A stretch of 64,000 nt of DNA from Peribacillus saganii. GTDB lineage: Bacteria; Bacillota; Bacilli; Bacillales; DSM-1321. Below are positions 27,292 to 35,954 of this stretch, piece by piece (positions within the stretch are counted from its first letter, which is position 1; each line of letters opens with the position of its first letter). The position numbers were made by a program, and so were the translations under genes. The notes beneath the pieces are model-generated. The model saw only the letters and a list, made by a program, of their open reading frames with translations. It was not told the origin of the DNA and made no database searches. Location: NCBI RefSeq assembly GCF_003429095.1, contig NZ_QVTE01000055.1, positions 36,693 through 100,692 of the forward strand, read 5' to 3'.

Positions 27292-28122
27292 ATGAGGAAA
27301 AGGCTGATCTTTGTATTGTTGCTTCTTTTTACATTGGTAGTATCCGGGTGCAGCAATGATTCTGAAGTGCAGAAAGCAGGAAGCGATCCTTCTACAATTG
27401 ATAGCGTTCTGAAGAAGAAAAAACTTATCGTCGGTACTGCTCCCGGGTATTTTCCATTCGAAATGAAGGATTTGAATGGTAATTTTATTGGTTATGATAT
27501 CGATACCGCTAACGCGATTGCCGAATCGTTAAAGGTCGATATTGAATTTAAGCAATTTGGCTTCGATGGACTAATTCCAGCACTTCAAACCGGGGAAATT
27601 GACATGGTCGTTGCAGGAATGACTATAAGGGGTGACCGGGCACTTTCTGTCTCTTTTGCAAATCCATACTTTAAAACTGGACAGGTGATGATGCTTCCAA
27701 AAAAGGATACTGCAACAAAATCCTGGCAGGACCTCGATAAGAAAGGGAAGAAGATAGCCGTTTCGCTGGGTACCACCGGTGCTTTACTCGCAAAACAACT
27801 TTATAAAAATGCTCAGGTGCTTGATTTTGAAGACTTTCCAACCGCTTCAATGGCGATGATTCAAGGCCAGGCTGACGGGATTATATATGATGAACCAGGT
27901 GTCCGCACATATGAATTGATGAACCCTGATAGCGTCCGGGGAGTATATGACCTGATTTCATCAGAGAACCTGGGCATTGCTGTGCGTAAAGACGACTTGC
28001 GGTCTATCCAATGGATTAATTCATTCCTAGAATCATATATTGGAAGTCCGAAAGAGTTGGAATCTCGTGAAAAATGGTTTGAAAATGCTGATTGGCTTGA
28101 CAAGGTAGAAACGAAAAAATAA
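27292..28122 (+). CDS. amino-acid ABC transporter substrate-binding lipoprotein
   Basis: About 276 residues. The signal peptide ends in a lipobox (VVSGC), so the protein is anchored outside the membrane. The mature part is an SBP_bac_3 fold (LIVGTAPGYFPFEMKDLNGNFIGYDIDTANAIA, then GEIDMVVAGMTIRGDRA), the type that binds polar amino acids. Given the flanking guanidino hydrolases, a guanidino or ureido amino acid is a reasonable ligand, but this is inference. The start at 27292 has GGGGA 7 nt upstream. An ATG two codons earlier overlaps it. Confidence 0.88.
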   Translation: MRKRLIFVLLLLFTLVVSGCSNDSEVQKAGSDPSTIDSVLKKKKLIVGTAPGYFPFEMKDLNGNFIGYDIDTANAIAESLKVDIEFKQFGFDGLIPALQTGEIDMVVAGMTIRGDRALSVSFANPYFKTGQVMMLPKKDTATKSWQDLDKKGKKIAVSLGTTGALLAKQLYKNAQVLDFEDFPTASMAMIQGQADGIIYDEPGVRTYELMNPDSVRGVYDLISSENLGIAVRKDDLRSIQWINSFLESYIGSPKELESREKWFENADWLDKVETKK

Positions 28123-28145
28123 TCGGTGCTATTGGAGGAAAACCC

Positions 28146-28802
28146 ATGTATCAAGCCGACTGGAGTGTTATTCCGCAAAATATCGGTCTTTTGCTGGACG
28201 GAGTCCTGCTGACACTTCAAATATCAGCCCTGGCATTAATCATTAGTATCCCTGTTGGTGTAATCCTGGGCCTTTGCAGGATTTCCAAGAACAAAATCTT
28301 ATCATTATTAGCAACAGCTTATATAGAATTCATCAGAGGGGTTCCGCTCCTCGTCCTGCTTTTTTGGATCTTCTTTGTTTTAGGAAAGTTCCTGCAGCTC
28401 GGACCATATTGGTCAGCAGTACTGGGTTTAGCGGCGTTTTCAGGAGCCTTTGTAGCTGAAATTATCCGTGCAGGAATTGAATCAATCCCAAGAGGTCAAA
28501 TGGAAGCTGCCCGTTCTTCAGGCATGACATATTTCCAGGCAATGCGCCTGATCATCCTGCCGCAGGCATTTAGAAAAATGCTTCCGCCATTAGCATCGCA
28601 ATTCATTATTTTGATCAAGGATTCATCCCTTGTATCTGTTATTTCGGTAACAGATTTGACACTAGTGGCCAAGAACCTTATCGTAACTTCGTTTCGTTCA
28701 TTGGAAGTCTGGACTGCAGTAGCGATTTTATACTTTATTATCACCTTTACCCTCTCCCAGATCATTCGGATATTTGAACGGAAATTTAAGCTGCGTGAAT
28801 AA
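28146..28802 (+). CDS. amino-acid ABC transporter permease
   Basis: 218 residues, HisM/GlnP-type permease with five or so membrane spans. The EAA coupling loop is present (EAARSSGMTYFQAMRLIILPQAFRK; only the pattern EAA-x3-G matters), and YIEFIRGVPLLVLLF is typical of polar amino-acid importers. GGAGG precedes the ATG, 23 bp after the binding-protein gene. Works with the lipoprotein and ATPase on either side. Confidence 0.92.
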   Translation: MYQADWSVIPQNIGLLLDGVLLTLQISALALIISIPVGVILGLCRISKNKILSLLATAYIEFIRGVPLLVLLFWIFFVLGKFLQLGPYWSAVLGLAAFSGAFVAEIIRAGIESIPRGQMEAARSSGMTYFQAMRLIILPQAFRKMLPPLASQFIILIKDSSLVSVISVTDLTLVAKNLIVTSFRSLEVWTAVAILYFIITFTLSQIIRIFERKFKLRE

Positions 28803-28846
28803 TTTCTTCGTAATAATAGCTATAGAACCAAACGAGGTGCTGAAAT

Positions 28847-29575
28847 ATGATAAGGATAAAAGGAGTCAAAAAGAGTTTTGGAGACTTAAAGGTTCTGAAC
28901 AATATAAATCTTGAAATCCCTCAATCAAATGTGTCCGCAATTATCGGACCGAGCGGTGCAGGAAAGAGTACTCTCATTCGTGCTGTAAATGCGCTTGAGG
29001 ATATCGACAGCGGAGAAATCATTGTGGATGGGGTTTCCGTACATGATAAAAAAACGAATATCAATAAAATCCGAACCGAAATCGGCTTCGTCTTTCAATC
29101 CTTTAATTTGTACCCCTTTTTAACCGCTCTTGAAAACGTGACAATTGCTTCAATAAATGTAAAAAAAACTGATAAAGCTGAAGCGATAGAAAGGGGAAGA
29201 GAACTGCTTTCTTCATTGGGCCTGGAGGATAAGTTCCATTCGTACCCTTCGAAGCTCTCCGGTGGACAGCAGCAGCGGGTTGCAATTGCCAGGGCGCTTG
29301 CGATGGATCCAAAGGTGATGTTATTCGATGAACCCACGTCCGCACTGGACCCGGAAATGATCAAAGAAGTACTTGATGCAATCCGAAAGCTGGCCAAGTC
29401 AGGAATGACGATGATGGTAGTAACCCATGAAATGGGATTTGCGAAGGAAATGTGTGACCAGATTGTTTTTATGGCTGATGGAAGCATCATCGAAGTTGCC
29501 CCGCCGAAAACCTTCTTTACCAATCCGGTATCACCGCGGGCACAGGATTTCTTATCGAAAGTACTTAACCATTAA
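28847..29575 (+). CDS. amino-acid ABC transporter ATP-binding protein
   Basis: 242 residues, GlnQ-type ATPase. Walker A GPSGAGKST (about residues 33-41), signature LSGGQQQRVAIARAL, Walker B VMLFDEPTSALDPE and the switch His in VVTHEMGFAKE are intact. It powers the importer encoded by the two genes before it. The second amidinohydrolase starts 12 bp downstream, which places it in the same transcript. Confidence 0.93.
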   Translation: MIRIKGVKKSFGDLKVLNNINLEIPQSNVSAIIGPSGAGKSTLIRAVNALEDIDSGEIIVDGVSVHDKKTNINKIRTEIGFVFQSFNLYPFLTALENVTIASINVKKTDKAEAIERGRELLSSLGLEDKFHSYPSKLSGGQQQRVAIARALAMDPKVMLFDEPTSALDPEMIKEVLDAIRKLAKSGMTMMVVTHEMGFAKEMCDQIVFMADGSIIEVAPPKTFFTNPVSPRAQDFLSKVLNH

Positions 29576-29587
29576 GGAGGATAGTTA

Positions 29588-30535
29588 ATGATTCAGCAAC
29601 TGAAGGTACAAGGGGAAAGGTGGTTTCCTTCTGAGTCCAGTTTTTTTGAAGAAATGCAGCAGTTATGGGGAGACTGGTATTGCGATTCGGAAATAGGAAA
29701 GCTTAAAGCGGTTTTAATGCATCGTCCGGGTCAGGAAATTGAAGGAATTACAAAGGAAAACTTTGCAGAATTCCGGTTTCGTGCTCCTATTCAGCCAGTA
29801 AAGGCAAGGGCCCAGCAAGATGCACTTGCAGATATATACAAACAGCATGGTGTTCAGGTGCATTATGTTGAAGGACAGCGGACTGACAGGCCCAATGCAA
29901 TGTTTATGCGTGACCTAATGTTCATGACCCCGGAAGGAGCCATCGTTTGCCGTCCCGCAATCCCTGCAAGGCGCGGAGAAGAAAAGGCCGTTGCGAAAAC
30001 TCTTGCCTCACTTGGTGTGCCAATTATCAAAACGATAAATGGAGATGGATACTTTGAAGGGGCAAGTGCCATGTGGATTAATCGGGAAACTGTGATAATT
30101 GGTACAGGAAGCAGGACAAACGAGTCGGGAGCACAGCAGGTTGAAGGAGAACTAAGAAATATAGGCGTAAAAAATATTATCAGGACACAAATACCATTTG
30201 GATCCATCCACTTGGATGGATATATGAACATGGTTGATCAAAATAAGCTATTAATTTTTCCTTGGCATGTTACCTATAACTGTGCCAAACAGTTACTGGA
30301 TTGGGGTATCGAACTGATAGAATTTACGGATATCAATGAATTAAAACAGGGTATGGGCATGAACTTTGTAGTTCTGGAACCTGGAAAATTAGTCATGCCA
30401 TCCGGCAATCCATATACTAAAACCTTACTGGAGTCACATGGGATTGAAGTAATTGAAGCAGAAATGGATGAAATTATGAATGGCTGGGGAGCGATTCACT
30501 GTATGACAGCATTTTTGAAGCGTGAGCCTGTCTAA
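29588..30535 (+). CDS. dimethylargininase/arginine deiminase-like hydrolase, copy 2
   Basis: 315 residues, the same length as the protein encoded at 26319 and clearly its paralogue over the whole length (both begin with VQGERWFPSE and end with HCMTAFLKR). The active-site elements RPNAMFMRD, IHLDGYMNM and GWGAIHC are all kept, so both copies should be active. The sequences have diverged around residues 240-290, which may mean different substrates or successive steps. AAGGAGG lies before the ATG. Confidence 0.8.
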   Translation: MIQQLKVQGERWFPSESSFFEEMQQLWGDWYCDSEIGKLKAVLMHRPGQEIEGITKENFAEFRFRAPIQPVKARAQQDALADIYKQHGVQVHYVEGQRTDRPNAMFMRDLMFMTPEGAIVCRPAIPARRGEEKAVAKTLASLGVPIIKTINGDGYFEGASAMWINRETVIIGTGSRTNESGAQQVEGELRNIGVKNIIRTQIPFGSIHLDGYMNMVDQNKLLIFPWHVTYNCAKQLLDWGIELIEFTDINELKQGMGMNFVVLEPGKLVMPSGNPYTKTLLESHGIEVIEAEMDEIMNGWGAIHCMTAFLKREPV

Positions 30536-30544
30536 TTCATGCAA

Positions 30545-30564
30545 GGCGGGAGAATTTTCCCGCC
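30545..30564 (+). terminator. inverted repeat after the transporter operon
   Basis: GGCGGGA / TCCCGCC stem with a 6-nt loop, 10 bp after the stop codon. The following TATAATTAAT is not a clean T-run, so terminator function is uncertain. Confidence 0.4.
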
Positions 30565-30634
30565 TATAATTAATGTTTACAGATAATAAATCCCGGAAAA
30601 CGAAATCATTTTTATTTTGAAATGGGGAAACAGC

Positions 30635-32062
30635 GTGAAGGCGGATATTATTATTTCTCATGCATTTGTGTTGTCGATGGAAGGGCCTGGAGTAGGGATG
30701 ATTGAGGATGGAGCGGTGGCCATCAAAGGCAATAAAATCGCAGCTGTAGGGACAACCCGGGAAGTGATGGCAAAATTCTCTGCTGATGAATGTATTAATG
30801 CGAAAAATAAATTGGTTATGCCTGGCCTCATAGACGCCCACATACATACAGGATTGGCAATCGTCAGAGGTGTAGCCCAGGATATGATGAACTGGATGCA
30901 GGAAGGTTTATGGCCGTTTACCAAGTTTGTATCCCCTGCTGACAGCCTTGCCGGTTCCATGGTCAATATTATTGAAGGCATCAAAGCAGGCACGACAACA
31001 TTTTGCGACTATGATGCCAACATGAATGATATCGTCACTAATTATGCCAGAATCGGTGCAAGGGCAAGGGTCGCTGAATTAATTAATGAAATTCCTGATA
31101 ATATTGGGGACATACCTGTTGGTGAGCTTTATCCTTTTTATTCATCCATTGGAGAAAGAAAACTGCATAATAATATCCGGCTGCTAAACATGTGGCACGA
31201 AGCAGAAAACGGTCGGATTACATGCATGTTCGGACCGCATGGCCCGGATATGATGAGGCTAGAATTATTGCTCGAGATAAAGGCTCTTGCTGAGAAGTAT
31301 GATACAAAACTTCATATGCATGTCGCCCAGGGTGATCGTGAAATAATGCAAATGGAAAAACGATATGGAAAACGCTCTATTCCTTTTCTTGAAGAAATCG
31401 GGTATCTAAGTAATAGATTGCTTGCCGTTCATCTTACAGAGGCAACAAAGGAAGAAACAGCACTTGTGGCGAAACATGGAGCCTCGATGATTAACTGTGC
31501 AGGCAGCATTGGGATCATTGATGGAATCGTTCCTCCATTACTTGAATTTTTAGAAGCAAATGGCACGGCTGCCCTCGGCTCAGACCAGGCTCCTGGAAAC
31601 AATTGCAATAATATGTTTAATGAAATGAAATTTGTTTCAATCCTCAATAAAGTCAAAACGAGAAATCCGGCAACATTTACGGCTACGAAGGCGCTAAGGC
31701 TGGCAACCATTGAGTCTGCAAGGGCGATTGGGCTGGAGCATGAAATTGGATCTCTGGCGGCAGGAAAGAAAGCAGACCTTTTAATTATGAATTTGGAAGT
31801 GCCAAGCATGGCACCTATTATTACTTCTCCTATACGTAACATCGTTCCAAACCTGGTATACTCTGCAAACGGAAGTGAAATTGAATCTGTAATGATTGAC
31901 GGAAAATTTATTATGGCTAATAGGAACATTACAACTGTCGATGAAAAACAAGCAATTAAAGAAATGCAAAAATCAGCAGAATCAATTAGTGAGAAAGCGA
32001 AGGTGGAGCTTCAACATTCAAAAAGCCCGTTATTAGCAATGATGAGGAACGGAGATTTATGA
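30635..32062 (+). CDS. metal-dependent amidohydrolase/deaminase, MtaD/TrzN-like
   Basis: About 475 residues. The amidohydrolase fold is shown by GLIDAHIHTG (HxH metal site, about residues 60-70), HMHVAQGD, LAVHLTEA and LGSDQAPGNN with the catalytic Asp. The closest groups are methylthioadenosine/S-adenosylhomocysteine deaminases, guanine-type deaminases and triazine hydrolases, which hydrolyse C-N bonds in cyclic amidines. The natural substrate is unknown. Lying right after the guanidino hydrolases, it may act on a cyclised guanidino compound (inference). The start is GTG 30635 with GGGGA 6 nt upstream; a TTG at 30617 precedes that site. Confidence 0.8.
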   Translation: MKADIIISHAFVLSMEGPGVGMIEDGAVAIKGNKIAAVGTTREVMAKFSADECINAKNKLVMPGLIDAHIHTGLAIVRGVAQDMMNWMQEGLWPFTKFVSPADSLAGSMVNIIEGIKAGTTTFCDYDANMNDIVTNYARIGARARVAELINEIPDNIGDIPVGELYPFYSSIGERKLHNNIRLLNMWHEAENGRITCMFGPHGPDMMRLELLLEIKALAEKYDTKLHMHVAQGDREIMQMEKRYGKRSIPFLEEIGYLSNRLLAVHLTEATKEETALVAKHGASMINCAGSIGIIDGIVPPLLEFLEANGTAALGSDQAPGNNCNNMFNEMKFVSILNKVKTRNPATFTATKALRLATIESARAIGLEHEIGSLAAGKKADLLIMNLEVPSMAPIITSPIRNIVPNLVYSANGSEIESVMIDGKFIMANRNITTVDEKQAIKEMQKSAESISEKAKVELQHSKSPLLAMMRNGDL

Positions 32063-32187
32063 CCTTAAAAGAAATGGACCTGATGGAGAAACTCCTGTTT
32101 CACCGCTGAGTTCTTTGATTAAAAAATTATTGAAGATGAAAAAAGAATTGAAAAAACTGAAAACTTAGACTACTATTAATTTATAAC

Positions 32188-32197
32188 CTGTCGACAG
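32188..32197 (+). promoter_or_regulatory. possible operator of the GntR gene
   Basis: CTGTCGACAG, a perfect 10-bp palindrome followed by CCGACATAA, 35 bp before the gntR start. The position suits autoregulation. It differs from the ATTGGATCCAAT sites further downstream. Confidence 0.4.
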
Positions 32198-32231
32198 CCG
32201 ACATAATTTCGAACAAAAGAATTGAGGTGAA

Positions 32232-32909
32232 ATGGAGCTGGAACAGAATCAGTTGCAGAAGGCTGTGCCGTATTATGAACAACTTCAGCAAACCTTAAAA
32301 ACGAGAATCTGGAATGGTTTATACAAACCTGGTGAACGAATTATCGAGGCCCAAATCGCTAAGGAACTTTCGATTAGCCGGAGTCCGGTAAGAGAAGCAA
32401 TAAGGGCACTTATTAATGAAGGATTGCTTGTCACGGATGAAAAGTCCCAAATTATTGTTTATGAACCTTCAATATTAGATGTTAAGGAAATTTATGAATG
32501 CCGTATTGCACTGGAGTCTGCAGCAGTAGCGTTGTCAGCTGAGAGAATCACAGAAGAGCAGGTATCGGATCTCGAAAAGATATTACAAGAAACGGAGACT
32601 GCAATAAAACAGGGTGATAAGGAAGGGCTAGTCGCCTGCAATGCAAAATTCCACCAGTACATTATTATTTGCAGCGGAAATTCAAGATTGAAAAAGCTGG
32701 TTGATGATTTACAGTCTTTAACGCATTTTTTCAGAGTCATTAATATTGAGGGCCCTAATCGTGGAGAAACGATTTTAAAGGGGCATAAAGAGATTTTTGA
32801 AGCGATAAAAAAAAGAGACCCGGAACAAGCATCCAGAAAATTAGCCGACCATACCCGGGAGGATCTTGCGAATATTATACAAATCATCGAACAAAAAGGG
32901 GAGAGATGA
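32232..32909 (+). CDS. FCD-domain GntR-family regulator (dehydratase operon)
   Basis: 225 residues. The N-terminal winged helix (residues 15-85) contains LSISRSPVREAIRALINEGLL, and the C-terminal FCD all-helical ligand domain (about 95-215) keeps the ECRIALE start and the conserved acidic/His pattern that holds a metal and a carboxylate ligand. FCD regulators usually sense organic acids and control the adjoining catabolic genes. It is the first gene of the unit that continues with the dehydratase subunits and the dehydrogenase, and its stop overlaps the next start. Confidence 0.88.
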   Translation: MELEQNQLQKAVPYYEQLQQTLKTRIWNGLYKPGERIIEAQIAKELSISRSPVREAIRALINEGLLVTDEKSQIIVYEPSILDVKEIYECRIALESAAVALSAERITEEQVSDLEKILQETETAIKQGDKEGLVACNAKFHQYIIICSGNSRLKKLVDDLQSLTHFFRVINIEGPNRGETILKGHKEIFEAIKKRDPEQASRKLADHTREDLANIIQIIEQKGER

Positions 32910-33754
32910 ATTTGCGGATCGTACAGGCAAAGGAAATTACGGAAGCGGTTGCAAAACTTTGCTGGGAGGCATGTTACTACTTGCCAGAGGATGTATTAGC
33001 AGGGTTTAAAGAAGCTGAAAGGACAGAGGCATCGCCAATCGGCAAATCAATCCTTCAGCAGCTGCTGGTCAATGCAGAGGAAGCAAAGGTCAATCATATG
33101 CCATATTGCCATGATACGGGGATGGCGGTTGTTTTTATTGAAATCGGCCAGGATGTCCATGTAACGGGAGGGAACTTCCTGGACTGTGTGCAGGAAGGAG
33201 TAAGAGTAGGATACCGGGACGGATTTTTAAGAAAATCGGTTGTTGGGGATCCATTGTTGCGTGTTAACACAAATGATAATACACCTGCAGTCGTACATAC
33301 AGATATCGTTCCGGGAGACCAAGTTAAAATAACCGTTCTTCCAAAAGGAGGCGGCAGCGAAAATATGAGTGCCATGAAGTTTTTGCTGCCGGGTGAAGGG
33401 GCAAAAGGGGTTAAGGATTTTGTTCTTCAGACAATCAAAAATGCAGGTGGAAAAGCATGTCCGCCTGTAGTAGTTGGAGTGGGAATCGGCGGAAGCTTTG
33501 ATAAGGTTACCAACCTCGCAAAGCATGCCGTTCTTCGGGAAATTGGTGTACATCACCCGGATCCGCATATTGCCGAGCTGGAGGCTGAGCTTCTCGAAGA
33601 AATCAATAACACAGGTATCGGGCCACAAGGGTTAGGCGGAACAAGCACAGCATTATGGGTGCCGATTGAAACATATGCATGCCATATCACTGCGCTTCCG
33701 GTGGCCGTAAATATTCAATGCCATGCTGCCAGGAAGAAAACAGCAATTGTTTAA
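32906..33754 (+). CDS. class I fumarase / L-tartrate dehydratase alpha subunit, copy 1
   Basis: 282 residues, the alpha domain of the two-subunit Fe-S hydro-lyases (TtdA, FumA N-terminal part). Three cysteines that should hold the [4Fe-4S] cluster are in CHDTGMAVVFIEIGQDV, CPPVVVGVGIGG and CHAARK, with GGGSENMSAMKFL as the family signature. Substrates of this family include fumarate, L-tartrate and mesaconate. The neighbouring tartrate/D-malate dehydrogenase favours a hydroxy diacid such as tartrate. The ATG overlaps the gntR stop; a TTG at 32912 has better spacing from GGGGAG. Confidence 0.85.
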   Translation: MNLRIVQAKEITEAVAKLCWEACYYLPEDVLAGFKEAERTEASPIGKSILQQLLVNAEEAKVNHMPYCHDTGMAVVFIEIGQDVHVTGGNFLDCVQEGVRVGYRDGFLRKSVVGDPLLRVNTNDNTPAVVHTDIVPGDQVKITVLPKGGGSENMSAMKFLLPGEGAKGVKDFVLQTIKNAGGKACPPVVVGVGIGGSFDKVTNLAKHAVLREIGVHHPDPHIAELEAELLEEINNTGIGPQGLGGTSTALWVPIETYACHITALPVAVNIQCHAARKKTAIV

Positions 33755-33769
33755 AGAGGAGGAATAATA

Positions 33770-34348
33770 ATGGCTGAATATAGGCTTAAGACTCCGCTGA
33801 CAGATGAAGACATCGAAATGTTGAGGATTGGCGACAGTGTCCTGTTAACCGGTACGATTTATATGGCTAGGGATGCCGCACATAAAAGGATGGTTGAACT
33901 GCTGGAAGCCAATAAGCCCCTTCCGGTTAATTTAAAGGGAGAGATCATTTTTTATGCCGGTCCGTGCCCGCCAAAACCAGGCCAGATCATTGGTCCTGTA
34001 GCTCCGACAACTGCTTACAGAATGGACCCTTATGCACCTGCCATGTATGAATATGGAGTTAAAGGGACTATCGGAAAAGGACCAAGAAGGGAAATGGTTA
34101 AAGAAGCATGCAAAGAATTTAAAGCGATTTCATTTGCGGCGATCGGCGGCCTTTCTACCATATTGAGCAGGAGGATCACGGATGTGGAACTGGTAGCTTA
34201 CGAGGACTTGGGTCCTGAGGCTATCAGAAGGCTTGAAGTGGAAGATTTCCCTCTATTGGTGGCTTATGATTCTTACGGCGACGATTTATATGAACAGGAA
34301 ATTCCTAAATACGAAAACTACCAAAATAATAAAGGAGTTGTATCATAA
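33770..34348 (+). CDS. class I fumarase / L-tartrate dehydratase beta subunit, copy 1
   Basis: 192 residues, the swivelling beta domain partner of the preceding alpha subunit. LLTGTIYMARDAAHKRM, FYAGPCPPKPGQIIGPVAPTT and GLSTILSRRI are family-typical. AGGAGG lies before the ATG, 15 bp after the alpha gene. Together the pair should dehydrate a 2-hydroxy dicarboxylate or hydrate its unsaturated counterpart. Confidence 0.87.
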   Translation: MAEYRLKTPLTDEDIEMLRIGDSVLLTGTIYMARDAAHKRMVELLEANKPLPVNLKGEIIFYAGPCPPKPGQIIGPVAPTTAYRMDPYAPAMYEYGVKGTIGKGPRREMVKEACKEFKAISFAAIGGLSTILSRRITDVELVAYEDLGPEAIRRLEVEDFPLLVAYDSYGDDLYEQEIPKYENYQNNKGVVS

Positions 34349-34350
34349 TT

Positions 34351-35421
34351 ATGAAACAGTTTGATATCGCAGTTTTACCAGGAGACGGAATTGGAAAAGA
34401 AGTAGTGCCGGCAGCAACTAGGGTGTTAAATGCTGTCGCAGACGTGCATGGCGGCCTCAAATTTAAATTTACAGAATTCCCTTGGAGCTGTGACTATTAT
34501 GTTGAACACGGCAAAATGATGCCGGATGATGGACTGAACACTCTTCAAAACTTTGAGGCTATTTTTCTAGGCGCGATTGGCAACCCGCAGCTGGTAGCTG
34601 ACCATGTTTCCCTGTGGGGCCTTTTGATTAAAATTAGAAGAGAATTTGAACAGTCTATTAATATCCGTCCTGCCAAGTACTTTAAAGGGTTAAAATCACC
34701 GCTTGTGAATCCGAACGACTTTGACTTGATTGTTGTCAGGGAAAATAGTGAAGGGGAGTACAGCGAGTCTGGCGGAAGGATCCATAAAGGCGAAGACCAG
34801 ATTGCGATCCAGAATGCTATCTTTACCAGAAAAGGTACAGAGCGGGCCATGCGGTATGCGTTTGACCTTGCAAAGAAAAGAAGAGGACATGTTTCTTCCG
34901 CAACAAAATCCAATGGAATTGTTCATTCGATGCCGTTTTGGGATGATGTTTTCAATGAAATTAAGCAGGATTATCCGGACATCCAGACAGCATCCTACCA
35001 TATTGATGCCTTGGCTGCATTCTTTGTTACCAGACCGCAAATCTTTGATGTTATCGTAGCCAGCAATCTATTTGGCGATATTTTAACAGATATTGGCGGA
35101 GCAATTATGGGCAGCATTGGAATCGCCCCGGCAGCAAATATTAATATTAATGGCAAATATCCGTCCATGTTCGAGCCGGTGCATGGTTCTGCACCGGATA
35201 TCGTTGGCACAGGAACTGCCAATCCGATAGGCCAAATCTGGACAGCTAAAATGATGCTTGACCATTTTGGAGAATACGAACTTGGCAAAAAGCTTCTAGA
35301 TGTTGTTGAAGAAGTAACAAATGACGGATTCAAAACTCCGGATATTGGCGGAACTTCCACTACAGATGAGGTGGCTGATGAAATCTGCAGCAGATTGAAG
35401 AAAACCGCTGCTGTTTCTTAA
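34351..35421 (+). CDS. tartrate dehydrogenase / D-malate dehydrogenase (TtuC/DmlA-like)
   Basis: 356 residues of the isocitrate/isopropylmalate dehydrogenase family. The sequence FPWSCDYYVEHGKMMPDDG distinguishes the tartrate/D-malate branch from LeuB. NAD-binding and metal-binding parts include VRENSEGEYSESGG, SNLFGDILTDIGG and FEPVHGSAPDI. It oxidatively decarboxylates D-malate or acts on tartrate with Mn2+ and NAD+. It is the last gene of the gntR-alpha-beta unit, 2 bp after the beta gene, and a terminator follows. Confidence 0.87.
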   Translation: MKQFDIAVLPGDGIGKEVVPAATRVLNAVADVHGGLKFKFTEFPWSCDYYVEHGKMMPDDGLNTLQNFEAIFLGAIGNPQLVADHVSLWGLLIKIRREFEQSINIRPAKYFKGLKSPLVNPNDFDLIVVRENSEGEYSESGGRIHKGEDQIAIQNAIFTRKGTERAMRYAFDLAKKRRGHVSSATKSNGIVHSMPFWDDVFNEIKQDYPDIQTASYHIDALAAFFVTRPQIFDVIVASNLFGDILTDIGGAIMGSIGIAPAANININGKYPSMFEPVHGSAPDIVGTGTANPIGQIWTAKMMLDHFGEYELGKKLLDVVEEVTNDGFKTPDIGGTSTTDEVADEICSRLKKTAAVS

Positions 35422-35453
35422 GAAAACAAGATAGCCCGAATATAAGAGAAGGG

Positions 35454-35503
35454 GGTCCGATCCAAAGTCACAATATGTGATGCTGGATCGGATCTCTTTT
35501 TTT
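35454..35503 (+). terminator. intrinsic terminator of the dehydratase-dehydrogenase operon
   Basis: Stem GGTCCGATCCA / TGGATCGGATC around a 19-nt loop, then CTC and seven T, 33 bp after the stop codon. Confidence 0.85.
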
Positions 35504-35890
35504 GCTTAGTGTTTAGTTATAGGTTAAGAGAATATTGTAAAGTACAGAGAATTGAATGAGTATGTTAGCTCGCGATAGGAAATGCGGTTCTATTATACTC
35601 AATTTAGAGCTAATAATTCTATTACTCACCAATTAGGTTTAACGTGTACGAAAAGCAAATTGGAGAGGGGAATTATATGTATATTTGCTGAAAGATTGCC
35701 TGCCGGAGGGGTTCTGAATGTTTCGGAAGCATGTTCTGAAGTACAAAAAAATGGGCTAAATAGCAGATTAATTGATTAGCAGATGGGAAATAGAACAAAT
35801 TTAGGAGAATAATAGAGAAAGATTCGAATAGATAGGGTTTCAATTACTCAGCTGCTAGAAAAAAGAAGAATCAACTATTGATACAAATGA
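35504..35890. other. intergenic region between convergent operons
   Basis: AT-rich. A 65-codon plus-strand frame at 35582-35779 has no ribosome binding site, and I cannot place its C-terminal part (LPAGGVLNVSEACSEVQKNG) in a family. It may be a gene remnant or chance. Nothing else is supported. Confidence 0.4.
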
Positions 35891-35941
35891 AAGGCAAGGA
35901 ACCCAGCTCCCTATGATGGATTGCTAATGATCCTTGCCCTT
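35891..35941 (-). terminator. probable terminator of the minus-strand TRAP operon
   Basis: Minus-strand arms AGGGCAAGGA / TCCTTGCCTT enclose about 30 nt, and TTCATTTG follows. The long loop and short T-run make it a weak candidate. Confidence 0.45.
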
Positions 35942-35954
35942 TATAAATTAAATA

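Noticed and set aside
32063..32170. Lys/Leu-rich frame ending KKELKKLKT after the amidohydrolase gene
   Set aside because: No start codon in frame and no ribosome binding site; it is most simply AT-rich spacer.
35582..35779. 65-codon plus-strand frame
   Set aside because: No ribosome binding site and no family match by eye; kept only as a note in the intergenic entry.
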